In this document: in pieces, positions 1-5,623 of the stretch
How positions within the stretch are numbered: the stretch's first letter is position 1
Layout: every line of letters begins with the position of its first letter
NCBI GenBank assembly: GCA_964439215.1
Contig: CAYTNY010000095.1
Coordinates: 1-7,593, forward strand
DNA: 7,593 nucleotides
Source of the DNA: CAYTNY01 sp964439215
GTDB taxonomy: Bacteria; Oederibacteriota; PGYV01; CAYTNY01
Direction: 5' to 3'
The notes under the pieces: model-generated
The model's input: only the letters and a program-made list of their open reading frames with translations
Database searches by the model: none
What the model was told of the DNA's origin: nothing
Program-made: the position numbers and the translations under genes

Positions 1-21
1 GGGAGAGGGATAGGGAGAGGG
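1..21 (+). repeat. G-rich hexamer tract with G-quadruplex pattern
   Basis: The first 21 bases are four GGG runs separated by three 3-base spacers (AGA, ATA, AGA). This is a short imperfect hexamer repeat that matches the canonical G3-N3 quadruplex pattern exactly. It touches the left edge, so its full length is unknown. It lies inside the open frame of the Rhs remnant, where it would encode a Gly/Arg-rich stretch unlike Rhs proteins. Confidence 0.6.
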
Positions 22-216
22 TGTTGCAGCGGCAGGAAGTGCGGCAATATTAGTGACAGCTGCACCGCGGCAACAACACCCGCCGACCACTTAGGTTCTA
101 CTACATATCTTACAAACGAAACAGGCGACGTTGTAGAGCAGACAAAATACACCCCGTGGGTTGCGGCGTGGAAAGACGGCAAAATGGTTATGATACCTGC
201 GGACAAAATCAAATAA
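1..216 (+). CDS. 3' end of an Rhs/YD-repeat protein (partial, possibly degenerate)
   Basis: Reading frame 1 is open from the left edge to a TAA at 214-216. It contains DHLGSTTYLTNETGDVV followed by EQTKYTPW (about 82-159), which resembles the hallmark Rhs/YD-repeat core motif (DHLGS, then a Y-P-[FW]-G end). Rhs and YD-repeat proteins are large secreted or cell-surface shells, often toxin carriers. After the YTPW the expected glycine is a valine, and only about 19 further residues (AAWKDGKMVMIPADKIK at the end) precede the stop, so there is no recognisable toxin domain. Upstream of the motif the residues are unusually rich in Cys, Ser and Gly. Another frame there (14-91) reads as an alanine-rich peptide ending in QQHPP, close to the aromatic-His-Pro lead-in usual before DHLGS, so a frameshift near 80 is possible. 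It may be a true C-terminus or a decayed remnant. Confidence 0.5.
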   Translation, partial: GRGIGRGCCSGRKCGNISDSCTAATTPADHLGSTTYLTNETGDVVEQTKYTPWVAAWKDGKMVMIPADKIK

Positions 217-528
217 GAATTGAGCATTGAAGAAAATATCAGTTTTTTTCATATTAATATATATATGTGTAGAAAGTCGGCAGCGGGTGCGGGGGTTTTT
301 GTTAGAGAGAATGACACGGCAGGGCGGGACAGGATGAAATTTATTCAGCGGTTTTGCGGATGAAATATTTATAAAAAAAGTTAAAATTTTTATTTTAAAA
401 ATAATGGTTTTTAGATTATATTGGCAGGGCGGGTGAAAGGTGCTGGAAAAGGCTTTATTTCATGTTGTTTTGCAAAAGCAGAACGGATATTTAAATTATG
501 GAACACTATGTAAAAAAGTTTTTTTTTA
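217..528. other. Intergenic region without a recognisable gene
   Basis: This spacer between the Rhs remnant and the flbD promoter contains no credible coding frame on either strand. It has a G-rich patch (about 277-345), then very AT-rich sequence, including an A/T-only inverted repeat (386-391 with 397-402). An 11-base direct repeat, GGCAGGGCGGG, occurs at 318-328 and 423-433. A palindrome TTTTGCAAAA lies at 468-477. Just before the promoter are an A6 run (512-517) and a T9 run (519-527), which could act as an UP element. No GC-rich hairpin followed by a T run, tRNA or CRISPR structure was seen. Confidence 0.6.
318..433 (+). repeat. Pair of 11-base direct repeats GGCAGGGCGGG
   Basis: The same 11 bases occur at 318-328 and 423-433, with starts 105 bases apart, in otherwise AT-rich spacer. 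Flanking sequences are not clearly alike. The copies could be binding sites or remnants of a dispersed repeat. With only two copies neither can be decided. Confidence 0.35.
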
Positions 529-557
529 TTGACAAAAAAATATGAAAATAGTAGAAT
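529..557 (+). promoter_or_regulatory. Sigma70-type promoter of the flagellar operon
   Basis: A perfect -35 box TTGACA (529-534), a 17-base spacer (535-551) and a -10 box TAGAAT (552-557, one mismatch from TATAAT) form a near-consensus housekeeping promoter. A- and T-runs lie directly upstream (512-527). Transcription would begin near 564, about 25 bases before the flbD start, leaving room for the ribosome binding site at 577-580. No sigma28 or sigma54 element was recognised nearby, which suggests housekeeping-factor transcription of this operon. The downstream genes are packed closely enough to be read from here. Confidence 0.8.
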
Positions 558-575
558 ACGTTTACATTTTCGGGT

Positions 576-591
576 AGGAGTTGAAAACTTG
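576..591 (+). promoter_or_regulatory. Ribosome binding site that fixes the flbD start
   Basis: AGGAG at 576-580 is followed by 8 bases and then TTG at 589-591. The in-frame TTG at 529 is part of the -35 box and lies upstream of the predicted transcription start, so it cannot serve transcripts made from this promoter. Confidence 0.75.
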
Positions 592-792
592 ATATTTGTT
601 GAGCGTTTTGACGGAAAGAAAATAGTTATTAATGGTGAACTTATTGAAATGATAGAATCCACGCCGGATACTATCATCACTATGACCACAGGAAAAAAAC
701 TTACGGTAAAAACGCCGGTTGATGAAATTATCAAACTGGTAAAAAAATACAAGCAGGAAATTAACCTGCCTTTGATAAAAGAAAACGACTAA
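589..792 (+). CDS. flbD: FlbD/SwrD family flagellar protein
   Basis: This is a 67-residue protein beginning MIFVERFDGKK with the family core ESTPDTIITMTTGKK at about residues 23-37, the typical size and pattern of the small FlbD family. It is not related to the Caulobacter sigma54 activator of the same name. The Bacillus subtilis member, SwrD, is reported to raise flagellar motor power through the stators, and the position directly before motA fits such a role. There is no signal peptide or membrane segment, so a cytoplasmic location is expected. The start is the TTG at 589 because an AGGAG lies 8 bases upstream and family members begin with M-I just before the basic/DG segment. An upstream in-frame TTG at 529 overlaps the promoter and would add 20 residues foreign to the family. 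The gene is the first of the operon. The C-terminus ends in a charged tail (LIKEND). Confidence 0.9.
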   Translation: MIFVERFDGKKIVINGELIEMIESTPDTIITMTTGKKLTVKTPVDEIIKLVKKYKQEINLPLIKEND

Positions 793-813
793 TATAGCTT
801 CGGAGGTGTTTTG

Positions 814-1620
814 GTGAAACCAGATTTATCTACAATTATAGGTTTAATAGTGGGTTGGGGTACTATTTCTCTCGCGCTCTTGCTGGAAAACCACGGTGAT
901 ATAAGAGGCTTTCTTATGTTTATTCAGCTTGAAGCTTTCCTTATTGTTGTCGGCGGAACTTTCGGAGCTACTATGATATCTTATCCGTGGGCGGTTATAG
1001 CAAATATAGGCCCTATTACCAAGCAGGCTTTTATTCAGAAAGAGATAAGCACTCAGGATGTAATAAATACTCTTGTGGGTTTTGCGACAAAGGCCCGCCG
1101 TGAAGGTCTTTTGGGGCTGGAAGATGAAATCGCAAATGTTGACGACGGATTTCTGAAAAAAGGGATACAGCTTGTTGTTGACGGTACTGATATTGAACTT
1201 GTAAAAAGCATTCTTGAAACCGACCTTGCTTTCCTTGAAACAAGACATAAACTCGGCGAAGGGCTCTACGGAACGCTCGGCGGGTTTGCGCCTACGCTTG
1301 GTATTGTAGGAGCTGTTATGGGTCTTGTTAACGCTCTTGCTCACCTGGAATCAGCGGCCAGGGTTGCGGGCGCTATTTCGGTTGCGTTTATCGCTACTTT
1401 TTATGGAATCGGTTTCGCAAACCTTATATTCCTTCCGATATCTTTTAAACTTAAAGCAAAATCGTCGCAGGAAGTTCTTGTGCGCGAGGTTATGATAGAA
1501 GGCATACTTTCGATATCCGCGGGCGACAATCCGAGGATTGTTGAGGAAAAACTGAAAGCATTCCTGTCGCCTAAAGAACAGGATATCGGAAAAACTGAAG
1601 GCGAAGGAGAAGAGGCTTAA
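814..1620 (+). CDS. motA: Flagellar motor stator protein MotA
   Basis: MotA is the inner-membrane subunit of the stator that, with MotB, couples ion flow to torque. Four membrane segments can be seen at about residues 7-25, 34-56, 151-177 and 186-211, with a large cytoplasmic loop between the second and third. The loop carries RREGLLGLE (about 96-104), the conserved Arg/Glu region that contacts FliG. A proline in FAPTLGIVGAVMGL (about residue 160) and one in FLPI (about 208) match the two functional prolines of the family. Length (268 residues) is normal. GTG at 814 is preferred over the adjacent TTG at 811 because GGAGG at 802-806 is 7 bases from the former but only 4 from the latter. The C-terminal tail is Glu/Gly-rich. 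The stop overlaps the motB ATG by one base, indicating translational coupling and balanced stator production. Sequence alone does not settle proton or sodium specificity. Confidence 0.95.
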   Translation: MKPDLSTIIGLIVGWGTISLALLLENHGDIRGFLMFIQLEAFLIVVGGTFGATMISYPWAVIANIGPITKQAFIQKEISTQDVINTLVGFATKARREGLLGLEDEIANVDDGFLKKGIQLVVDGTDIELVKSILETDLAFLETRHKLGEGLYGTLGGFAPTLGIVGAVMGLVNALAHLESAARVAGAISVAFIATFYGIGFANLIFLPISFKLKAKSSQEVLVREVMIEGILSISAGDNPRIVEEKLKAFLSPKEQDIGKTEGEGEEA

Positions 1621-2441
1621 TGGGCAGAAGAGACAAAAAAGGCGGAGACGATGAGCTGATGGAAACAGCCGGTATGATGAGGTGGCTCCTCACATACGCG
1701 GATATGTTAACCCTTCTTTTTGCTTTGTTTGTTGTTCTTTATGCTATGTCAGCGGTGGATGAAGCGAGGATGAGGGCGCTTGCGATGGCTCTTGGGAATG
1801 CATTCGGCTTAAGCGGGCAGGTATCGGTAATGGCTACGGGCGCGACAACGGATACAGAACCCATTCAGATGGAGCGTTCTCAGGTTCAGCTTACAACATT
1901 AAGAGAAAAAGTTCAGAAATGGATACTTCAGCGAAAACTTGAACGGGATGTAAAGGTCAGATTTAATGAAAGAGGCCTTGTAATAAGCCTTATGACCGAC
2001 AAGGTTCTTTTTGATCCCGGAAGCGCTGAAATGGGGCCGGCCAGCAGGCGTATGCTTTCGGATGTTGGAGAGCTTTTGAAAGAAGTTACAAATCCTATAA
2101 TGGTAGAGGGGCACACAGACGATACTCCTATTACAAGGTCGCGGCGGTATGATGATAACTGGGAGCTTTCGGCCGCAAGAGCGGTCAATGTTCTTAAATA
2201 TCTTATCACAGCGGGTGTTTCGCCGGACAGGCTGTCAGCGGCGGGATATGGATCGCAGAAGCCGCTTGTTCCGAATATTGACGATATTACAAGGGCAAAA
2301 AACAGAAGAATTGATATTGTGGTTCTGAAAGCGGACCTTATTAATGACCGCGAATCAGTATCAAGAGAAATGCCTCTTCCGTCCGACCTTAAGATTAGAC
2401 GGCAGATTGAAAAAGAGCAAATTGAAAGCCTGACATATTAA
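1620..2441 (+). CDS. motB: Flagellar motor stator protein MotB
   Basis: MotB anchors the stator to peptidoglycan and carries the ion-binding residue. The 273-residue protein has a short charged N-terminus and one membrane segment (about 22-44). It contains TYADMLTLL, in which Asp28 is the conserved ion-binding aspartate. A plug/linker region follows, then an OmpA-like peptidoglycan-binding domain at about 120-240. Its signature pieces are EGHTDDTP (163-170), NWELSAARA (180-188) and NRRIDI (228-233). The basic C-terminal extension after about 240 is variable in the family. The ATG shares its A with the motA TAA stop, and a purine-rich GGAGAAGAGG just upstream in motA serves as ribosome binding site. 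All key residues are present, so the protein should be functional. Confidence 0.95.
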   Translation: MGRRDKKGGDDELMETAGMMRWLLTYADMLTLLFALFVVLYAMSAVDEARMRALAMALGNAFGLSGQVSVMATGATTDTEPIQMERSQVQLTTLREKVQKWILQRKLERDVKVRFNERGLVISLMTDKVLFDPGSAEMGPASRRMLSDVGELLKEVTNPIMVEGHTDDTPITRSRRYDDNWELSAARAVNVLKYLITAGVSPDRLSAAGYGSQKPLVPNIDDITRAKNRRIDIVVLKADLINDRESVSREMPLPSDLKIRRQIEKEQIESLTY

Positions 2442-2474
2442 AAAATAAATTAATTAATTTTAGGAGGTAGTTTC

Positions 2475-2939
2475 ATGGCAGGAGATGACAGGAAGAGTTT
2501 ACAGGTATTGCTGATTTTGACAAGCGCCGTTTTGGTGGTCAGTCTTATATCTGCCGGCGCAACATTTTTTGTTATTATGTCAAAAACAACGCCTGCGACC
2601 AAAAAAGTTATAGTTGAAAAACCTGAACTGGGACAGATAGAACCGCTGGGCGAGTTTATTGTGAATCTTGCGGATCCGACTCAGCAGAGTTTTTTGAGAA
2701 CAAATGTTTCTCTGGAGCTTGATTACGGCTCAAGCGAAGAACTTCAGACAGAAGTTGAGCGCAGAATGCCGCAGATTAAAGATATTGTTATATCTTCCCT
2801 CAGCGCAAAGACGTCCGTGCAGCTTGCGGATCCGGAAAACAGGGAAGCTTTGAAAAAAGAAATAAAAGAAAAGATAAATGCGATTTTAAACAGAGGACAG
2901 CTGGCAAGAGTTTATTTTACATCTTTTGCGATACAGTAA
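2475..2939 (+). CDS. fliL: Flagellar basal body-associated protein FliL
   Basis: FliL is a single-pass inner-membrane protein that associates with the stator at the basal body and affects torque and swarming. The 154-residue product has a short cytoplasmic N-terminus and a membrane segment at about 10-34. The periplasmic domain contains LGEFIVNLAD (about 57-66), RMPQIKDIVISSLSAK (about 97-112) and the closing VYFTSFAIQ, which are typical FliL landmarks. A strong AGGAGG at 2462-2467 lies 7 bases before the ATG. The 33-base gap after motB is very AT-rich and shows no terminator. The position between the stator and switch genes is the usual one. Confidence 0.92.
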   Translation: MAGDDRKSLQVLLILTSAVLVVSLISAGATFFVIMSKTTPATKKVIVEKPELGQIEPLGEFIVNLADPTQQSFLRTNVSLELDYGSSEELQTEVERRMPQIKDIVISSLSAKTSVQLADPENREALKKEIKEKINAILNRGQLARVYFTSFAIQ

Positions 2940-2965
2940 TAAATAAAAAAATCGGGGTGTGATTA

Positions 2966-4024
2966 ATGGCTGATGATATTTTATCAGACGGTGAACTGGA
3001 CGCGTTATTGTCGGGAATGTCCGATACAGGCGGATCTGCCCAGTCTCCCGAACAGCATGAAGAGAGCGGTGAACTTTCCGGCGGCCAGTCAATGCCTGTT
3101 AAGCAGAAAGGCAAAGTAAAGATATATGATTTCAGACGGCCGGATAAATTTTCAAAGGACCAGGTAAGAACCATAGAAATGATGCACGAAGGGTTTGCGA
3201 GGCATTTTGGAGCGGATCTTTCGGGGTTTATCAGGACTATTGCCGAAATTACCGTTACATCCGTAAAACAGATGACGTACAGGGAATATATTGATTCCAT
3301 ACCGAATCCCACGTCTATGGCTGTTTTTTCCATGGAACCGCTCAAAGGCGCGGCGGTTTTTGAAATAAACCCCTCAATAATATTCCCAATAATTGACAGG
3401 GTTCTGGGCGGACAGGGCGAAGCCATGTCAAAACCCAGAGAGCTTACGGACCTTGAACAGCAGATAGTAGGCAAACTTATTGAAAAGGCGTTTGAAAACT
3501 TAAAGGATTCCTGGAACAGAATAGCGGAATTTGATCCCGAAATAAAGGCAAGGGAAACAAATCCGCAGTTTGTCCAGATCGTGGCCCCGAATGAGATGTG
3601 CCTTAACCTGAATTTTGAGATAAAGATAAAAGAACACGTGGGCGCCATGTCAATGTGCATACCGTATCTTGTTATAGAGCCGGTTCTGCATAAACTCAGC
3701 GCCAAACAGTGGTTTACGCTTACAAAAGAAGAAATGTCCGAAGAAAATCAGGATATACTTGACAATCGTGTGAAAAACACCTGGGTTCCGATGAGCGTGA
3801 ATCTGGGAAAATCTGTTTTGAAAATGGCGGATATTGTGGGCCTTAAGAAAAATGACATTGTAAAACTTGAAACCAACGCGGAAGAAGACATACTTATTTC
3901 GGTCGAAGGCAAGCCTATGTTTTACGGAAGAGTCGGAGCAAAAGGCAAGAAAAAGGCCGTTAAAATAACAGGAATAGTTAAGAAAACAGATGAATCTTAT
4001 GAGAAAAAATTTTCCATTAAGTAG
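2966..4024 (+). CDS. fliM: Flagellar motor switch protein FliM
   Basis: FliM forms the middle layer of the cytoplasmic C-ring, binds CheY-P and sets the direction of rotation. The 352-residue protein begins with LSDGELDALLSG (about 6-17), the conserved CheY-P-binding peptide, joined by a polar linker to the middle domain. There KVKIYDFRRPDKFSKDQ (50-66) and VLGGQGE (146-152) are typical of FliM; the latter is the GGxG motif that contacts FliG. The C-terminal SpoA-type domain (about 265-340) pairs with FliN and ends in a basic tail. The ribosome binding site is weak (GGGGTG at 2954-2959, 6 bases before the ATG). Gaps are 26 bases to fliL and 11 bases to fliN. Presence of the CheY-binding peptide implies a chemotaxis-controlled motor. 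Confidence 0.95.
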   Translation: MADDILSDGELDALLSGMSDTGGSAQSPEQHEESGELSGGQSMPVKQKGKVKIYDFRRPDKFSKDQVRTIEMMHEGFARHFGADLSGFIRTIAEITVTSVKQMTYREYIDSIPNPTSMAVFSMEPLKGAAVFEINPSIIFPIIDRVLGGQGEAMSKPRELTDLEQQIVGKLIEKAFENLKDSWNRIAEFDPEIKARETNPQFVQIVAPNEMCLNLNFEIKIKEHVGAMSMCIPYLVIEPVLHKLSAKQWFTLTKEEMSEENQDILDNRVKNTWVPMSVNLGKSVLKMADIVGLKKNDIVKLETNAEEDILISVEGKPMFYGRVGAKGKKKAVKITGIVKKTDESYEKKFSIK

Positions 4025-4035
4025 GAGGTGTTAAA

Positions 4036-4992
4036 TTGGCTTTAGCGGATAATGAAAAGAATAATATTCAGGAATTATTGGGTTCAGCTGTGCCGAACGG
4101 CGAAAGCATGCTTTCGGAACTGCTGGGGCAGACAACATCTGTCAAGATCGGCAATATTGAAGAAATAGACGCAGGTGCTGTAGGCTCTGCTCTTCCCGGC
4201 AACAATCTTATTGCGCCGGTAGAACTTTCGGACGGTCTTGGTACGGCTGTATTGATCATATCCGAAGCACAGGCCGCGATAATGGCTGATTTAATGATAG
4301 GCCAGGACGGCTCAAATCCTCCGGAAACGCTTGAGGACCTTCATCTGAGTGCGGTTACCGAACTTACCGGCCAGTTTGTGGATGCGGTTGTAAGCAATGT
4401 ATCCTCGCAGATATCCAAGACAGTTATGACTACTCCGGGTGAAGTTACTGTGACGGACTTATCGTCCGGAATAATACCGGGTGTTGACGGCGATGTGGTG
4501 CTGATGTCAGCGGAGCTGCAGATAGGCTCTTTTAATCCGGGAAATATGGGTATACTGTTTAACGGCGGGATTGCCGGGCTGATGAAACAGGGAGCGCAGG
4601 ATGCATCTTCTTCGCCTGATCAGGATTTTGTGGGAGGAGTTACGGCAGGAAGCGAAAGTACGCCTGAAACATCTCCAAAGGCGCAGAATGTTGTATCATC
4701 AGAGCTTGCTTCGGAAAAAGGCGGCTCGGTATATGATGAGAGTCTTGATATTGTTCTGGATGTGCCTTTGAATCTGACGGTTGAACTCGGCAGAACGGAA
4801 AAACTTGTAAGAGAAGTTCTGGATCTTACGCCCGGTTCTGTTGTTGAACTTGATAAGCTTGCGGGTGAGCCTGTTGACATTCTTGTGAACGGGAAATATA
4901 TCGCCAAAGGCGAAGTGGTTGTAATCGACGAGAATTTCGGTATCAGGATAACGGATATTATAAAGCCGGCTGACAGGATACCGAAAATATAA
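4036..4992 (+). CDS. fliN: Flagellar motor switch protein FliN/FliY with CheC-like N-terminal domain
   Basis: This C-ring protein has 318 residues, far longer than a plain FliN (about 100-150), so it belongs to the FliY type. Residues about 25-185 form a CheC/FliY-like domain. A variable Ser/Gly/Glu-rich linker covers about 186-232. Residues about 234-318 are a complete FliN (SpoA) domain with LDVPLNLTVELGRTE, LDLTPGSVVELDK and VNGKYIAKGEVVVID. In FliY the N-terminal domain can dephosphorylate CheY-P. Here the expected active-site pattern [D/S]xxxExxN reads S105-AVT-E109-LT-G112, so Ser and Glu are kept but the catalytic Asn is Gly. Phosphatase activity is therefore doubtful. The N-terminal CheY-binding peptide of Bacillus FliY is also absent. 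The start is TTG at 4036, with AGGAGG at 4023-4028 exactly 7 bases upstream and overlapping the fliM stop region. The family assignment is firm; the catalytic inference is not tested. Confidence 0.92.
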   Translation: MALADNEKNNIQELLGSAVPNGESMLSELLGQTTSVKIGNIEEIDAGAVGSALPGNNLIAPVELSDGLGTAVLIISEAQAAIMADLMIGQDGSNPPETLEDLHLSAVTELTGQFVDAVVSNVSSQISKTVMTTPGEVTVTDLSSGIIPGVDGDVVLMSAELQIGSFNPGNMGILFNGGIAGLMKQGAQDASSSPDQDFVGGVTAGSESTPETSPKAQNVVSSELASEKGGSVYDESLDIVLDVPLNLTVELGRTEKLVREVLDLTPGSVVELDKLAGEPVDILVNGKYIAKGEVVVIDENFGIRITDIIKPADRIPKI

Positions 4993-4997
4993 TAATA

Positions 4998-5039
4998 ATG
5001 AAAAAACTTAACTTAATATTACTGACAGTTTTTTTTTAG
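4998..5039 (+). CDS. Truncated signal-peptide frame at the 5' end of fliO
   Basis: ATG at 4998, five bases after the fliN stop, opens a 13-codon frame MKKLNLILLTVFF that ends at TAG 5037-5039. It has the basic start and hydrophobic core of a signal peptide but no cleavage region. The missing part, LGVFNLPAAENA, is found in the fliO frame directly behind the T9 run. Shifting back one base, or adding one T, joins the two into a 208-residue FliO with a convincing signal peptide. There is no good ribosome binding site: the nearest AGGA is 4975-4978, 19 bases upstream, so reinitiation after fliN is the likely mode. Confidence 0.55.
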   Translation: MKKLNLILLTVFF

Positions 5040-5078
5040 GCGTATTTAACCTGCCGGCCGCTGAAAATGCGGCCGGTA
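5029..5078 (+). promoter_or_regulatory. Candidate frameshift signal: T9 run plus GC-rich stem-loop
   Basis: Nine consecutive T residues (5029-5037) include a U-UUU-UUU slippery heptamer at the junction between the two fliO frames. An 8-bp perfect GC stem, 5054-5061 with 5069-5076, extends to 10 bp with one G-U and one T-A pair (5052-5061 with 5069-5078) and has a 7-base loop. It starts 14 bases after the run. A second smaller stem-loop is at 5097-5102 with 5109-5114. No T run follows either stem, so they are not intrinsic terminators. The 14-base spacer is longer than the usual 5-9 for ribosomal frameshift stimulators. Transcriptional slippage on the T run needs no stem and is equally possible. 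Confidence 0.45.
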
Positions 5079-5173
5079 CGGATATTCCGGCTCAAACACC
5101 GGGGTATTCCGGTGATTATCTGTCTGAAGAGATACAAAAAATAGAAACGCCGGCCCGGCTTAAGGGCGGCGGG

Positions 5174-5623
5174 ATGATAGGGACAACTATAAATCTTATA
5201 GTGTCCCTTCTTTTTATAATAGGGCTCATGTATCTGGTGATGCTGGGAATAAAATTTATTTATGTGAAAGCATCAATTCCGCTTAAAACCGAAGGCGTTG
5301 TAAAAGTTCTGGCTAAAGAGAACATAGACGCGAAAAAAGCTGTTTATGTTATTGAATTTGCCGACAGAATACTTCTTTTGGGCGCGGGAGGCGAAGGGCT
5401 GAATGTGCTGGCGGAAATAAAAGACGAGGAGACAATGGAAAAGGTCAAAAGCAGTGCGGATGAATATATATCCAGATACAGGTCAAAGAGCCGCGCGGAT
5501 TTTTCAAAGGAACTTAAAGCAACTTATATAAAACAGGGAAAAAAAGCGGTTGATTCCGGAAATAAAACCCTGAAAAAAGTAATGGATAAACTGAAAAAGA
5601 GTGATGAAAATGAAAACAGATAA
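5174..5623 (+). CDS. fliO: Flagellar biosynthesis protein FliO (core frame)
   Basis: FliO is the membrane protein that helps FliP assemble in the flagellar export gate. From ATG 5174 the frame encodes 149 residues. They comprise a membrane segment at about 5-28, a cytoplasmic domain with KKAVYVIEFADRILLLG (about 54-70, the conserved FliO strand region) and LNVLAEI, and a Lys-rich tail. The frame stays open upstream to 5012 and encodes 46 further residues from 5036 without an ATG, GTG or TTG start. Those residues look like the end of a signal peptide plus a periplasmic linker. A full FliO would need the T9 slip described for 5029-5037. Starting at 5174 is possible (AAGGG at 5162-5166, 7 bases away) and would give a shorter, signal-less FliO. 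The 3' end overlaps the fliP start by 14 bases. FliO itself is poorly conserved and missing from some species, so either form could be tolerated. Confidence 0.85.
   Translation: MIGTTINLIVSLLFIIGLMYLVMLGIKFIYVKASIPLKTEGVVKVLAKENIDAKKAVYVIEFADRILLLGAGGEGLNVLAEIKDEETMEKVKSSADEYISRYRSKSRADFSKELKATYIKQGKKAVDSGNKTLKKVMDKLKKSDENENR

Noticed and set aside
421..440. Sigma54-like TTGGCAG element
   Set aside because: The -24-like TGGCA has no TTGC-type -12 box at the required spacing.
529..588. Longer flbD start at TTG 529
   Set aside because: This TTG belongs to the -35 box and lies upstream of the predicted transcription start, and the added residues do not resemble FlbD proteins.
411..752. Minus-strand open frame overlapping flbD and its promoter (113 codons)
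   Set aside because: It covers the near-consensus + strand promoter and the conserved FlbD frame, and its sequence is low-complexity Ile/Ser/Phe.
844..1344. Minus-strand open frame opposite motA (166 codons)
   Set aside because: It is antisense to conserved MotA coding sequence, has no recognisable product and fits a codon-bias shadow.
2917..3705. Long minus-strand open frame opposite fliM (262 codons)
   Set aside because: It lies wholly within strongly conserved fliM and its neighbour gap, shows no recognisable domain, and its Ser/Pro/Cys-rich composition is typical of an antisense shadow.
5052..5078. Stem-loop as an intrinsic terminator before fliO
   Set aside because: No T run follows the stem, the essential export genes fliO-fliR lie downstream, and the T9 run is on the wrong side.
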